Position numbers and translations under genes: made by a program
Assembly (NCBI GenBank): GCA_041739345.1
Contig: JBGSNZ010000018.1
Coordinates: forward strand, 62,001-126,000
Direction of reading: 5' to 3'
Source of the DNA: DIGJ01 sp041739345
Lineage (GTDB): Bacteria > Bacillota > Clostridia > Lachnospirales > Lachnospiraceae
Length of the DNA stretch: 64,000 bases
The notes under the pieces: model-generated
Told to the model about the DNA's origin: nothing
Seen by the model: only the letters and a program-made list of their open reading frames with translations
Databases searched by the model: none
Shown here: positions 44,150-54,534 of the stretch, one piece after another
How positions within the stretch are numbered: the stretch's first letter is position 1
Layout: every line of letters starts with the position of its first letter

Positions 44150-44983
44150 ATGAAAAAAGAGACAAAAAAGAAAATAGGTCTGGTTATAGTAGGAGCCATA
44201 GTATTTATAATTTTTATATTTCCTTTGTACTGGATGCTTGTAACTGCACTAAAAACTCAGTTAGAAATATTTAAAATTCCAACGCCATTATGGCCTGATA
44301 ATTTAACGTTAGAGGCTTTTAAAGAACAATTATCCCAGTCAAGTGATACGCTGCAAGGGTTTAAAAATAGTTTGATTATTGCGCTTGGTGCAACTGCAAT
44401 TTCAACTGTATTATCGATTCCGGCCGCTTATGGTCTTGCACGTTTCAAATTTAATGGAAGAAAGATAATAATACTATTGTTTTTAATTACGCAGATGCTT
44501 CCATCTACACTTGTGCTTACATCCCTTTACATTATGTTTTCCAAAATGGGAATCTTAAATAGTTACATAGCACCAATACTAGCGGATGCAACACTTGGAA
44601 TTCCGTTTTCTATTATCATACTTCGAACCTATTTTATATCCATTCCAAAGGAACTGGATGAAGCAGCTAAAATTGATGGTTGTGGGCATCTTACTGCATT
44701 TGTAAAGATTATGCTTCCAATTGCAAAGCCAGGTGTTGTTGTTGCGGCTGTATTTTCCTTTGTTTATGCTTGGGGAGATTTGATTTTTGGTATCACTTTT
44801 ATTACGGATCCGACCAAACGTCCAATTACTTCAAGTATTTATAATTATGTGCAACAGTATCAGACGCTATGGAATTCGACGATGGCGTTTGGTATCATAG
44901 CAATTTTACCAGTGATACTTATCTTTATATTTATGCAAAAGTATATTGTCAGTGGTCTTACCAATGGGGCGGTAAAGGCATAA
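44150..44983 (+). CDS. ABC sugar permease (MalG/LacG type)
   Basis: 277 residues, six helices, EAA loop DEAAKIDGCGHLTAFVKIML. Forms the membrane channel with the preceding permease. A shared MsmX-type ATPase encoded elsewhere is presumably used. Confidence 0.94.
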   Translation: MKKETKKKIGLVIVGAIVFIIFIFPLYWMLVTALKTQLEIFKIPTPLWPDNLTLEAFKEQLSQSSDTLQGFKNSLIIALGATAISTVLSIPAAYGLARFKFNGRKIIILLFLITQMLPSTLVLTSLYIMFSKMGILNSYIAPILADATLGIPFSIIILRTYFISIPKELDEAAKIDGCGHLTAFVKIMLPIAKPGVVVAAVFSFVYAWGDLIFGITFITDPTKRPITSSIYNYVQQYQTLWNSTMAFGIIAILPVILIFIFMQKYIVSGLTNGAVKA

Positions 44984-44997
44984 AGAAAGGAAGAAAG

Positions 44998-46932
44998 ATG
45001 AAGCGGCATTCAATTGATTTAAACAAAATAAAAATAGAAGATTCTTTTTGGTCAAAACATGTAGATTTAGTAAAACAAGTGATTATTCCTTATCAGTGGG
45101 AGGCTATGAATGATCGAATTGAAGATGCAGAATCTAGTCACTGTTTGGAAAACTTTAAAATTGCTGCAAAAGAAGAAGTAGGAGAGTTTTACGGAGCGGT
45201 ATTTCAGGATACGGATGTGGCAAAATGGCTGGAGGCTGTCGGGTTTACCCTTGCAACAAAAAAAGATGTGAAATTAGAAAAAACAGCGGATGAGGCAATT
45301 GATTTAATAGCAAAAGCACAATGTAAGGATGGGTATATCAATACTTACTTTACGATTAAAGAACCTTCAAAACGATGGAAAAATTTATGTGAAGGGCACG
45401 AATTATATACAGCGGGACATCTAATGGAGGCAGCGGTTGCTTATTACAAGGGTACAGGGAAAAGAAAGCTCCTCGAGTGCATGATTCGTTTTGCTGATTT
45501 AATCTGCAATACGTTTGGAACAGAAGATGGAAAGATCCACGGATATCCGGGACATCAGGAAGTGGAAATCGGTCTAATAAAATTATATGAAGAAACTGGT
45601 ACAAAGCGTTATCTTGATATGGCAAAGTACTTTATTGATGCAAGAGGAGTTGGAAATAATTATTTTCTAGAAGAAATGAATCAGCCAAATTACGTTCATA
45701 TATTTCCCGAATTTGAACGATATGATACAAAATATTCTCAATCCCATTTGCCGGTTAGAAAACAGATGACTGCAGAAGGGCATGCTGTTCGTGCAGTTTA
45801 TATGTACGCCGCAATGGCGGATTTGGCGTACGAATACCATGACAAAGAACTTTTTGATAGTTGTATAAGGCTGTGGGAGAATATGACAAAGAAAAGAATG
45901 TACATCACTGGAAGCATTGGTTCTTCTGGAATTTTGGAACGCTTTACAACAGACTATGATTTACCAAATGACTATAATTATTCGGAAAGCTGTGCATCCA
46001 TTGGACTAGCATTATTCGGTCTTCGTATGGCTAATATTACGAAAGAAGCATCTTATATTGATGTAGTAGAGCGAGCATTGTATAACACCGTTCTTGCTGG
46101 AATTGCACTGGATGGAAAGAGTTTCTTTTATGTAAATCCATTGGAATGCTGGCCGGATACTTGTATGGATAGAACGTCCAAAGAACATGTAAAAGCAATC
46201 AGACAGAAGTGGTTTGGGGTAGCTTGCTGTCCTCCGAATATTGCAAGAACATTAGCTTCGTTGGGGCAGTACATATATTCAGTGGATGAAGAATGCAGTT
46301 ATCTGAATCTATTTATATCTAATACAGCTGAAATCTGCTGGAATGAGGAACTGATTCAGGTAGAAGTAAAAACAAAGTTTCCGTTTGAAAACAGGATTGA
46401 TATCACACTGAGTGGTGGAACAAAGAGATCTGATTTTGGCATCCGAATACCGGAATATGCAAAGGATTTTATCATTTGTTCCAACGGGGAAAGAGTGAAA
46501 TATAAGGAAGAAAAAGGGTATGCAATCTTAAGAATCGATTCTTCACAAACAACGATAGTGGTGGAATTTGATGCTCCTCCAAAATTTGTTCAGGCAAACC
46601 CATTGGTTCGATCTGATGCAGGAAAAGTATGCATTACGAAAGGACCCTTGGTGTATGCGTTGGAAGAAGTTGATAATGGAAACCGTCTATCTTCCATTGT
46701 AATTAATACGAAGGAAATATTAATAGAAAAATGGGATCAAAAGCTTTTTGGTGGAGTAACGGTTATTTCTGCCTCAGCACAAAAAATTTCAATGAAAGAA
46801 TGGAATGATACGACACTCTACCAGGATAGTCATACGGTTCTGGAGGATATAGAAATTAAGGCAATTCCTTACTGTTACTGGAATAATCGGGGGATTGGGG
46901 AAATGAGTGTGTGGTTAAGGGAAAAACTATAG
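44998..46932 (+). CDS. GH127 beta-L-arabinofuranosidase
   Basis: 644 residues from ATG 44998 (GAAAGGAAG ribosome binding site; the same frame is open into the permease gene but uses no start there). No signal peptide, so cytoplasmic. The GH127 (HypBA1-type) zinc/catalytic set is visible: Glu and Cys in YSESCASIGLALFG, and the paired Cys in GVACCPPNIARTLASLG, which holds the nucleophile cysteine. Cleaves terminal beta-L-arabinofuranose, for example from hydroxyproline-linked arabino-oligosaccharides, after import by the upstream ABC system. Product L-arabinose feeds araABD. Confidence 0.93.
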   Translation: MKRHSIDLNKIKIEDSFWSKHVDLVKQVIIPYQWEAMNDRIEDAESSHCLENFKIAAKEEVGEFYGAVFQDTDVAKWLEAVGFTLATKKDVKLEKTADEAIDLIAKAQCKDGYINTYFTIKEPSKRWKNLCEGHELYTAGHLMEAAVAYYKGTGKRKLLECMIRFADLICNTFGTEDGKIHGYPGHQEVEIGLIKLYEETGTKRYLDMAKYFIDARGVGNNYFLEEMNQPNYVHIFPEFERYDTKYSQSHLPVRKQMTAEGHAVRAVYMYAAMADLAYEYHDKELFDSCIRLWENMTKKRMYITGSIGSSGILERFTTDYDLPNDYNYSESCASIGLALFGLRMANITKEASYIDVVERALYNTVLAGIALDGKSFFYVNPLECWPDTCMDRTSKEHVKAIRQKWFGVACCPPNIARTLASLGQYIYSVDEECSYLNLFISNTAEICWNEELIQVEVKTKFPFENRIDITLSGGTKRSDFGIRIPEYAKDFIICSNGERVKYKEEKGYAILRIDSSQTTIVVEFDAPPKFVQANPLVRSDAGKVCITKGPLVYALEEVDNGNRLSSIVINTKEILIEKWDQKLFGGVTVISASAQKISMKEWNDTTLYQDSHTVLEDIEIKAIPYCYWNNRGIGEMSVWLREKL

Positions 46933-46945
46933 GAGGAGGTTAATG

Positions 46946-49900
46946 ATGAAAACAGCAAAAACGAAACAACTATTTACCAAAGCAACGGCTATTGCTTTGG
47001 CGGCAACACTTGCCATAGGAAGTGTTCCTGTAACTTCTTTTGCGAAAGAAGGAAGTGCATTGGATGTGGGGCATCCAACATTTAAAAATACGGAACTTTT
47101 AGATGGGGTTTACAATTTGACTTCGAATGATTATACCGTAGATAGTCAATTGATGAAGATCTATAATGAAGACAAGGCAGCGGGCGGAGAATCATTCTAT
47201 ATTGACCGTGTGTTAAAACGAGAAGGCGTTGCAAATGGAGATGCAGGTACGAATGGAAATGATGATGGTAATACCTTTATGACCAGAGGGCGTGCTCTTT
47301 ACATGTATACCAGTGATCCGGATGTAATCGGATTCGGCGGGAATACGGCATATCACCAGCCAATGGGAAATGGGGATATGTATGGCATTACTTTTTCATC
47401 TGGTGAAACACAACTCAAAGCAGTTGAAACAAGCAATAAGAGAGTAAATATGCCTAGTCACTGGTTCAGTGAATATGATATCTTGGATACTGGCATTGTT
47501 GCGAAAGTACAGAAATTTATTAATTATCAAAACGTAGCAGTAACTTTGGTTACACTTGAAAATTCGGAAAGCAGCGCAAAAGAATTAAAAGTTTCTGTAA
47601 ATTCGAACTTTGCAACAAAGGCTTCTAACGTAGAAGTAAATGGAACAATAGTCAACCAATTGAGCGGAAGTACAAAAACTCCGTCGAATTTAACAACAGT
47701 TGAACCTAAACTTGCAGCCCAGGCATCAGGTGAAACCTTCACGATAGAAGAAGAAACTTTAAAGAAAACTGTGACAATTCCTGCCAATGGAAGCGTAGAA
47801 GTTAAGGCAGTGATGTCCTTTACGAGTAAAGAAATTCCCGAAGCACAGGAAGAATATCTTCGGTTTCTTGGAATGGATAGCAATGCAAAGGCATTAAAAG
47901 CACAAAAAGAAGAGTACAATCTTTGGTGGGCAGAAACGATGCCATATATTGATGTACCAAATAAAGCAATTCAAAAAGCAATCGATTATCGTTGGTGGTT
48001 GGAAAACTTTAATAAATTGGATGCAAATATTCCGGGGTATGATTATCAGTACCCAGTAACAATGGAAGGAGTGCTTGGATATAATAATGCAATTGTTTTA
48101 ACACAGTCCATGCATCTTCAGGATACCAAGTGGATGAGGGATGCAAGCTTAGCATATGGACAGCTTTTGTCTGTAGGAAACAGTTCACAAAGCAGTGCAT
48201 TTTTAGATAATCCAGGTAACCGCGCAAACTGGAATAACCATTATGGACAGTATCTTGGAACAGCTGGATTAGAGGCTTATAAGGTAATTGGTGGAAATCA
48301 GGAATTAGCTGAAAATCTTGCTTATTATTTTGAACATGATGCAAAAGGTCAACTCGACCATTATGGAAATCATACTAGCGCTACGACACAGGAAAACAAA
48401 TTGATTGATTATTATCAGGCATTTATGACAGGTAATGATGCAGATACTATTTCTTTTTATTACCCAAATTCAGGAACAAGAAAAACACATGCTGAAAATG
48501 CATATGTTTATGGTTCGGCAAATGCGGCATCAGAGCTTTATGCTATGGCAGGAGATACACAAAAAAGTACAGAACTATCAAATCTTGCTTCCGCTATTCA
48601 AAGTGATGTTTTGAATCTTTTATGGTGTGATCAGGATAAAAGCTTTGAAACCAGAGCAGTTGATCCACAGGAAGGGTTTGTATCTCATAATACAAATCAG
48701 CCAAACCTGATTCCTTATAAAGAAAACAATAACTTTAATTATTTTAGTGAAGGTGTAGTGCCTACCGATGCAGCATCGATTGCAAAATATGGACAGATGT
48801 TTGAGTATTTCAAATATGGGGACGAATTTCCTATTTTCCCTTATTACACTGCAAATCAGGTAGACAATAAATTGCAGTCAGGTTCGAATAATTTCTCTAA
48901 TATTAACTTCACAGTCCAGGCTAGAGCGTATGAATCAGCGCTTCGTACCTACGATAAGGAGCAAAAGTATGTATCTGATGATATGCTTGCTCTTATGGTA
49001 GAGTGGTGTGCTTGGAACATGTATCCAAACGGAGGAGATATCCGCTATCCAAACAATAACGAGTTCTTCAATGTTGATGGTAAGACGAATGATACCTACT
49101 ATCGTTCCTGGATTTATCATAATATTTTAGGTAACTATAACTATATTTTCGTAGAAGATGTAGCTGGAATGGTGCCTAGGGAAGATGGAAAATTAGAACT
49201 TGATCCAATCGAGTTTGAGTATGACCATTTTATGATAAACAATGTGAAATATCATGGAGAGGATGTAACTATTGTATGGGATGACCCAACGGATGGAACG
49301 GATTATTACGGCTCTTCCATTGCAAATGGTTTTTCTGTTTATAAAAATGGAGCAAATTTATTTACATTAAATAAAAAAGCCCATGTAATCTATGATAATG
49401 GTACGCTTACTTTTCCAGATGGTGAAGAAGCGGGATTACAAAAAACTCTCGGCGATAATAAAATGTTTACAGCAGCAAATCATGTAACTTTTAGCACAAA
49501 AGTAAAAGATATGATGAAAAAAGCGGGTATAGAAGCAGATATTACAAGTCCAAATGTTGCAAAAGGAAAGACTGTAACATCAAGCTTTACACCAGACAAA
49601 GCAAGAGAAGCTTCTTGGGCGAATAAACATCGTGCAGATGGAACAGATCCAACTTCCAAAGCGGTAAATGAAGAGAAACCAGATCCACAGGCAATAACGG
49701 ATGGAACGACAGTTGATATGCCTTTTTGGGGGAATGATGGTAGTATAAATACAAGTGATTCGGTTGTCATCGATTTAGAAAATCAGACCACGATTGATAT
49801 GATGAATCTCTATTTCTATAATGACAGGCAAACTGGAGGCTATTGCGAGCCAGCAAAATATACGCTTGAATATTGGAATGGAACCGAGTGGAAACATGTG

Positions 49901-52900
49901 GAAGATCAGACACGTACGCCACAGGTACCACAAGCAAATTATAATGCTAATCGCTTCAAATCGGTAACCACGGATAAAGTCAGAATTACCGTATTTAATG
50001 CAGAGGATCATTTTACTGCAATTACAGAAGTGCAGCTTTACCAAGAAGGTGGAACGCGTGATAAAGTGGAAAACCAGGCACCGGCACTCCAAATCAGCCA
50101 GGATACAAAAAAGTCAGAAAATATGAAAGTAAGCTTGAATGCTTCTTGTGAAGACGACGGTATGCCATGGGATGGAACACTATCTTATCATTGGGACATA
50201 GTAAGTGCACCGGAGGGAGCAACTACTATCTTTAGTAATCCTACTTCTTTAAACACAGCTCTTTCTGCTTCGATGGAAGGTACATATACTGTAAGTTTCA
50301 CTGCAAACGACGGGGAACTTTCCGCAAAAAAAGAATTGGCGGTATCAATAAAAGAAGCATCTGTTGTTGGGAGTGAAGATATAGCGGTAAAAGCAACACC
50401 AGCATCTGATTATACGGCAGGCTGGGAAAATTTGAATGGAATTAATAATGCAAACTTTGAACCAACTTCCTCTACTCTTGGAACAAACAAAGGCTGGGGA
50501 AACTGGCAGGGAAAAGATGCTGGAGAAACTTGCTGGGTTTCGTATACCTGGAATGAATTGGTTGAAATCAGTGGATGTGATATTTACTGGTATGACGATG
50601 CAGGAGGTACGAGGGTACCACAAAGTATAAGCTTTCAGTATAAGGATGATAATGGAGAGTGGAAGGATGCAACCATGCTTACTTCCTTTGATGAAGCAAA
50701 TAAAATCAATACCTATAATACAATTGCACTACAATCAATCGAAACAACAGCGCTGCGCTTAAATATGGTAACACAGGCGGCGGCTACGGGTATTTATCGT
50801 TTTAAAGTCTACAGCACACCAATTCAGGAATTATTACCTATCTATGTTGGAACTAAAATAGGAGAATTTCCGGAACTTCCAACTTCAATAAATGGATTGA
50901 TGGCGGATGGAAGTCTGGTAAAAGCAAGTGCTACATGGGATAATATAACGGCAGAGCAAGTAGCAAATAATGGTGAATTTACAGTAAACGGTGTTAATAC
51001 CGGAACTGGAAAATTCGTAACTGCAACCGTTTACGTAAGAAGTGATATGGATAAAGCTGGGATTACAGAAGTAAAAGATACTGAGGTTACGGTAAGTCGC
51101 GGTAAAGAAGTAGTGCTTCCAGATCGAGTAAAAGTTCAGTATAACAATGGAGCCTATGACAATGTTAAGAATACAGTTACTTGGGCGACTATCAGCAAGG
51201 AACAATATGCATCTTCTGGAAAAATTACATTCCCTGAAGTGGGAACCGTATCTGGAACAGCAATTAAAGCAAATCTGATTATTAATGTAAAGGCCAACTT
51301 GGAAAATCTTGAGGCTGAAATTAAAAAAGCAGATACCTTAGTAGAAAAAGACTATACAAATGTAAGCTTTAGTAGCTATACGAAAGCATTGGAAGAAGCA
51401 AAAAAAATAGTGCAAAATTCGGACAATCAGGCAATGATTGATGCAGCTGTAGAATCTTTAAAAGCAGCGAGAGAAAATCTAATAAAAATTGCAAATGTAA
51501 CAGCTCTTGCTAAGAGTATTTCTATTGCCGAAGCATTAAAAGCTCAAAGTTATACATCAGAAAGTTATCATAATCTAACCGCTGCATTAGCTATCGCAAA
51601 AGATGCATTGGTCAAAGATTACGAAAGTCAGCCAAAAATTGATTTGGCTAATGGCTTGCTATTAGAAGCGTTTGATAATCTGGCAAAGGTGGTAAAGGCA
51701 GATAGAAACTTACATCTTACAATGGATATGAATGCAAGTGATGCTACAAAAATAGCAAATGACGGAAAGTACAAGTATGATATAACAGCAGATGGAATTA
51801 AAGCAACTGACTGGGTAGAGGGTGTTAATGGTAATGCACTTTCCTTTGGAGATAATACCTCCTTTAAAATTCCTGCAGGTAAGACATTGGCTACGGGAAG
51901 TATGACGATATCCTACTGGATTAGAAGAACGGCTACACTAACTGGAAATAACAATATTCTTTGGGCAAAAAAAGCTTCCACGTGGAATGGAAATGGATTC
52001 TATACGAGCTATCCAGTGGAAGAAAAATACTCCAGTTTCTTTATTATGGATGGATTTAACGGATTCTATGTTGATGAAAATCCAAACGATTTCCTCGCTC
52101 AGAATGAATGGACCAATGTTGCTATTACTTGGGATAATGATCTGAAAAGAGGAACCATCTATAAAAATGGAGTAAAACAGCCTATTAGTTATGTGGGAGA
52201 TCCAAATTCAATTACAGGCGTCGAAGATGCGGCAAATATAGTTGGAGAAAATGGTTATCCTGGCAGTGGTTATCCGGTCGGCTTGGTTATGGATGAGCTA
52301 TCTATTTACAATGACAAATTATCAGGGGATGAAATTAAAGCCTTATATAACGAATTTACGGTTATTGAACCGGCAATACCAGGTAGTGTAGGACAAAAGA
52401 ATACACTCACAGACGGAGTGTTGAAGGAAACAAAAGAAACAAGCAAGGATAGTAAGACAGGCAAAGAAATTACAGTCATAAACATGAATGGAGAAGATAA
52501 AGAGACACAAAGTAAGATTACGGCAACAATTACAGAAAATGCTGAGAAAGAGATAAGTAGTATAAAAGCTACGTTAACCGTAACTCCAGTCATTGATAGT
52601 AAGAATAGCAATAAATTGTTGATTAAGACTAAGAATGAATTTGTAGAGAGTCTTGAAAAACTTGCTACAAAAGAAACACCTTTGAAAATTAAAGTAGTGA
52701 TGGATAATGAAACTATATTAAAAGTTTTGAAGAATGCAAAAGGTAGCAAGCCAATCCAATTAGAATACCAACTTCCAGTTAAGATCTTTGAGAGTGAAAA
52801 CGTGGATGTTTCATGGATTAAGATGTCAAAAGAAGTACTTCAAAATCTTTCAAAGAGTGATCATGTGTTAACAGCATCCATAATAGACTCAAATGGAGAA

Positions 52901-53293
52901 AAACAATATCAGTGGAGTCTTAATGGGAAGAAAATGGTAGATGGTGATAATTTACAAAAACTGACCAGCGTTAATCTGGCAGTTAAGATTGTACCTACCG
53001 AGGGAAAAGATAAAAAAGATGTGTTAAGTAAAGTGACAAGCGGATATCGGGTAACAGTAAAGCAAAAAGGTGAAATACCTAGTGGAATGACGCTCTCAGT
53101 GCCAGTTGCTAAAAACAGTAATTTTAAACCAGGTGCCAAAGTGTATGTCTATAAATACAATGAGAAGAAAAATGAAATTACTCGATTCTCAAAAACTGTT
53201 TACACCTGCAAGAAAGATGGAAGTGTTGAATTAAAAACAAAGGTAGGAGCAGATTATTTGGTATTGCCAGCTAAGGCATTATTTGTGAAGTAA
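46946..53293 (+). CDS. Giant secreted multidomain glycoside hydrolase (GH121-like candidate)
   Basis: 2115 residues. Signal peptide (cleavage near VTSFAKE). Residues about 85-865 hold an N-terminal beta domain and an (alpha/alpha)6-type catalytic region of the GH63/GH37-like kind (WWAETMPYIDVPNKAIQKAI, TMEGVLGYNNAIVLTQSMH). A discoidin F5/8-like module follows at 870-1034, a PKD/Ig-like at 1044-1137, a second F5/8-like at 1154-1290 and two Big_4 at about 1296-1450. Two FIVAR helical repeats (1452-1586), a LamG-like domain (1590-1806) and a C-terminal region of about 300 residues complete it. HypBA2 (GH121), the beta-L-arabinobiosidase partner of HypBA1, has similar size and context, so GH121 is my preferred guess. 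No LPxTG or S-layer anchor seen. ATG 46943 is an equal start. Confidence 0.8.
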   Translation: MKTAKTKQLFTKATAIALAATLAIGSVPVTSFAKEGSALDVGHPTFKNTELLDGVYNLTSNDYTVDSQLMKIYNEDKAAGGESFYIDRVLKREGVANGDAGTNGNDDGNTFMTRGRALYMYTSDPDVIGFGGNTAYHQPMGNGDMYGITFSSGETQLKAVETSNKRVNMPSHWFSEYDILDTGIVAKVQKFINYQNVAVTLVTLENSESSAKELKVSVNSNFATKASNVEVNGTIVNQLSGSTKTPSNLTTVEPKLAAQASGETFTIEEETLKKTVTIPANGSVEVKAVMSFTSKEIPEAQEEYLRFLGMDSNAKALKAQKEEYNLWWAETMPYIDVPNKAIQKAIDYRWWLENFNKLDANIPGYDYQYPVTMEGVLGYNNAIVLTQSMHLQDTKWMRDASLAYGQLLSVGNSSQSSAFLDNPGNRANWNNHYGQYLGTAGLEAYKVIGGNQELAENLAYYFEHDAKGQLDHYGNHTSATTQENKLIDYYQAFMTGNDADTISFYYPNSGTRKTHAENAYVYGSANAASELYAMAGDTQKSTELSNLASAIQSDVLNLLWCDQDKSFETRAVDPQEGFVSHNTNQPNLIPYKENNNFNYFSEGVVPTDAASIAKYGQMFEYFKYGDEFPIFPYYTANQVDNKLQSGSNNFSNINFTVQARAYESALRTYDKEQKYVSDDMLALMVEWCAWNMYPNGGDIRYPNNNEFFNVDGKTNDTYYRSWIYHNILGNYNYIFVEDVAGMVPREDGKLELDPIEFEYDHFMINNVKYHGEDVTIVWDDPTDGTDYYGSSIANGFSVYKNGANLFTLNKKAHVIYDNGTLTFPDGEEAGLQKTLGDNKMFTAANHVTFSTKVKDMMKKAGIEADITSPNVAKGKTVTSSFTPDKAREASWANKHRADGTDPTSKAVNEEKPDPQAITDGTTVDMPFWGNDGSINTSDSVVIDLENQTTIDMMNLYFYNDRQTGGYCEPAKYTLEYWNGTEWKHVEDQTRTPQVPQANYNANRFKSVTTDKVRITVFNAEDHFTAITEVQLYQEGGTRDKVENQAPALQISQDTKKSENMKVSLNASCEDDGMPWDGTLSYHWDIVSAPEGATTIFSNPTSLNTALSASMEGTYTVSFTANDGELSAKKELAVSIKEASVVGSEDIAVKATPASDYTAGWENLNGINNANFEPTSSTLGTNKGWGNWQGKDAGETCWVSYTWNELVEISGCDIYWYDDAGGTRVPQSISFQYKDDNGEWKDATMLTSFDEANKINTYNTIALQSIETTALRLNMVTQAAATGIYRFKVYSTPIQELLPIYVGTKIGEFPELPTSINGLMADGSLVKASATWDNITAEQVANNGEFTVNGVNTGTGKFVTATVYVRSDMDKAGITEVKDTEVTVSRGKEVVLPDRVKVQYNNGAYDNVKNTVTWATISKEQYASSGKITFPEVGTVSGTAIKANLIINVKANLENLEAEIKKADTLVEKDYTNVSFSSYTKALEEAKKIVQNSDNQAMIDAAVESLKAARENLIKIANVTALAKSISIAEALKAQSYTSESYHNLTAALAIAKDALVKDYESQPKIDLANGLLLEAFDNLAKVVKADRNLHLTMDMNASDATKIANDGKYKYDITADGIKATDWVEGVNGNALSFGDNTSFKIPAGKTLATGSMTISYWIRRTATLTGNNNILWAKKASTWNGNGFYTSYPVEEKYSSFFIMDGFNGFYVDENPNDFLAQNEWTNVAITWDNDLKRGTIYKNGVKQPISYVGDPNSITGVEDAANIVGENGYPGSGYPVGLVMDELSIYNDKLSGDEIKALYNEFTVIEPAIPGSVGQKNTLTDGVLKETKETSKDSKTGKEITVINMNGEDKETQSKITATITENAEKEISSIKATLTVTPVIDSKNSNKLLIKTKNEFVESLEKLATKETPLKIKVVMDNETILKVLKNAKGSKPIQLEYQLPVKIFESENVDVSWIKMSKEVLQNLSKSDHVLTASIIDSNGEKQYQWSLNGKKMVDGDNLQKLTSVNLAVKIVPTEGKDKKDVLSKVTSGYRVTVKQKGEIPSGMTLSVPVAKNSNFKPGAKVYVYKYNEKKNEITRFSKTVYTCKKDGSVELKTKVGADYLVLPAKALFVK

Positions 53294-53312
53294 GAATTTT
53301 GCAATAGTTACA

Positions 53313-53362
53313 AGAGGAGATATCGCGTGACGAAGATATATTCGTCACGCGATATCTCCTCT
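53313..53362 (+). repeat. 22-bp perfect hairpin after the giant glycosidase
   Basis: 53313-53334 and 53341-53362 are perfectly complementary (arm starts AGAGGAGATATCGCGTG) around loop GATATA. There is no T run after it (ATTTGATTG), so it is unlike a standard terminator, but it may still end the transcript. Confidence 0.75.
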
Positions 53363-53448
53363 ATTTGATTGTGTTGATGGAATAAAAAAGTGGTGCATTT
53401 TTGGTGAATATGATACAATAAAGGGAGTTTTTTAAAGGGGTTGATTTC

Positions 53449-54447
53449 ATGAAAGTTAGCATAAGACAAATAAGCGAGAAAACAGGATTTTCGCCTGCGA
53501 CAATTTCAAATGCACTAAATCATAAAAAAGGGGTTAATAAAGAAACAGCTGCGGAAGTATTCCGCGTTGCAAAAGAACTTGGATATATTGATGAAGAACG
53601 GATTACGAAAATCAAATTTGTAATATATCGGAAAAATGGTTCGATTATTGAAGATACTCCCTTTTTTTCGCTATTGATTGATGGATTTGAAAAAGAATGC
53701 GGCGCTTCTGGGTATGAGGTTGTAATCTGTAATCTAGATAGCCGTGCATATGACTATGAAGAACAGGTAAAATGGATGATAAATGATTCGAGTTCAGCAG
53801 TAGTTCTTTTGGGAACAGAACTAATGGACGAAGATTTGGAATTATTTAGGAGTGCAAAATGTCCATTTCTTTTATTTGATTATTGGAGCTCTGATATGGA
53901 ATTTAATGCAGTACTGATTAACAATTCCGATTCGGCAAGAATGGCGACAGAATATTTGATTGGAAAGGGACATCGAAAGATTGGTTATCTGAGAGGAAGA
54001 TACCGTATTAAGTCATTCCGTTCCAGACATGTTGGATATGCAGTTGCTTTAAAGAAAGCCGGTATCAAGGAAATTCCAGAATATACGGTAACAATTGGAA
54101 CCAATATGAATGAGGCTTATAGTGATATGGTAGCGTTTCTTAGCAAGAAACCGGAACTTCCAACTGCTTTTTTTGCAGATAATGACATGGTAGCGCTCGG
54201 AGCAATGAAAGCATTGACTGAATTTGGGTATCATATACCGGAGGATATATCAATTATCGGGTTTGATGATTTACCGTTTTGTGAGATTGCATCACCTAGG
54301 TTAACTACGCTTCGTGTCGCAAAACAAGAAATGGGGCAGGCGGCTGCAAAACGAATTATTGAATTGATTAAAAATCAGAGTAATGTACATCTGAAAATTC
54401 AAGTATGTACGAGCTTTGTTGAGCGTGACAGTGTAAGAGAAATTTAG
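53449..54447 (+). CDS. LacI-family regulator 1
   Basis: 332 residues. N-terminal LacI helix-turn-helix (VSIRQISEKTGFSPATISNALN), then a sensor domain (INNSDSARMATEYLIGKGH, SIIGFDDLPFCEIASPRL). Paralogue, same length, of the regulator 300 bp downstream. Located between the arabinan locus and the isomerase-kinase operon; could control either. Followed by a terminator, so it is a separate unit. Confidence 0.9.
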   Translation: MKVSIRQISEKTGFSPATISNALNHKKGVNKETAAEVFRVAKELGYIDEERITKIKFVIYRKNGSIIEDTPFFSLLIDGFEKECGASGYEVVICNLDSRAYDYEEQVKWMINDSSSAVVLLGTELMDEDLELFRSAKCPFLLFDYWSSDMEFNAVLINNSDSARMATEYLIGKGHRKIGYLRGRYRIKSFRSRHVGYAVALKKAGIKEIPEYTVTIGTNMNEAYSDMVAFLSKKPELPTAFFADNDMVALGAMKALTEFGYHIPEDISIIGFDDLPFCEIASPRLTTLRVAKQEMGQAAAKRIIELIKNQSNVHLKIQVCTSFVERDSVREI

Positions 54448-54474
54448 ATAAGAATATAAAGATTAAATATTGGG

Positions 54475-54509
54475 AAAGCTTAGGACTAAAATCCTAGGCT
54501 TTTTTTTTT
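54475..54509 (+). terminator. Terminator after LacI regulator 1
   Basis: Stem AAAGCTTAGGA / TCCTAGGCTTT with one wobble, loop of six, and a run of nine or more Ts. Confidence 0.85.
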
Positions 54510-54534
54510 ACTGTAAAAATATAAAAGTATTAAA

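Noticed and set aside
47527..47919. Open frame of 130 codons on the minus strand inside the giant glycosidase gene
   Set aside because: Antisense shadow of the long gene; low-complexity composition and no translation signals.
52306..52749. Open frame of 147 codons, minus strand
   Set aside because: Antisense to the C-terminal region of the giant glycosidase; hydrophobic composition follows from the complement of Lys/Glu-rich codons.
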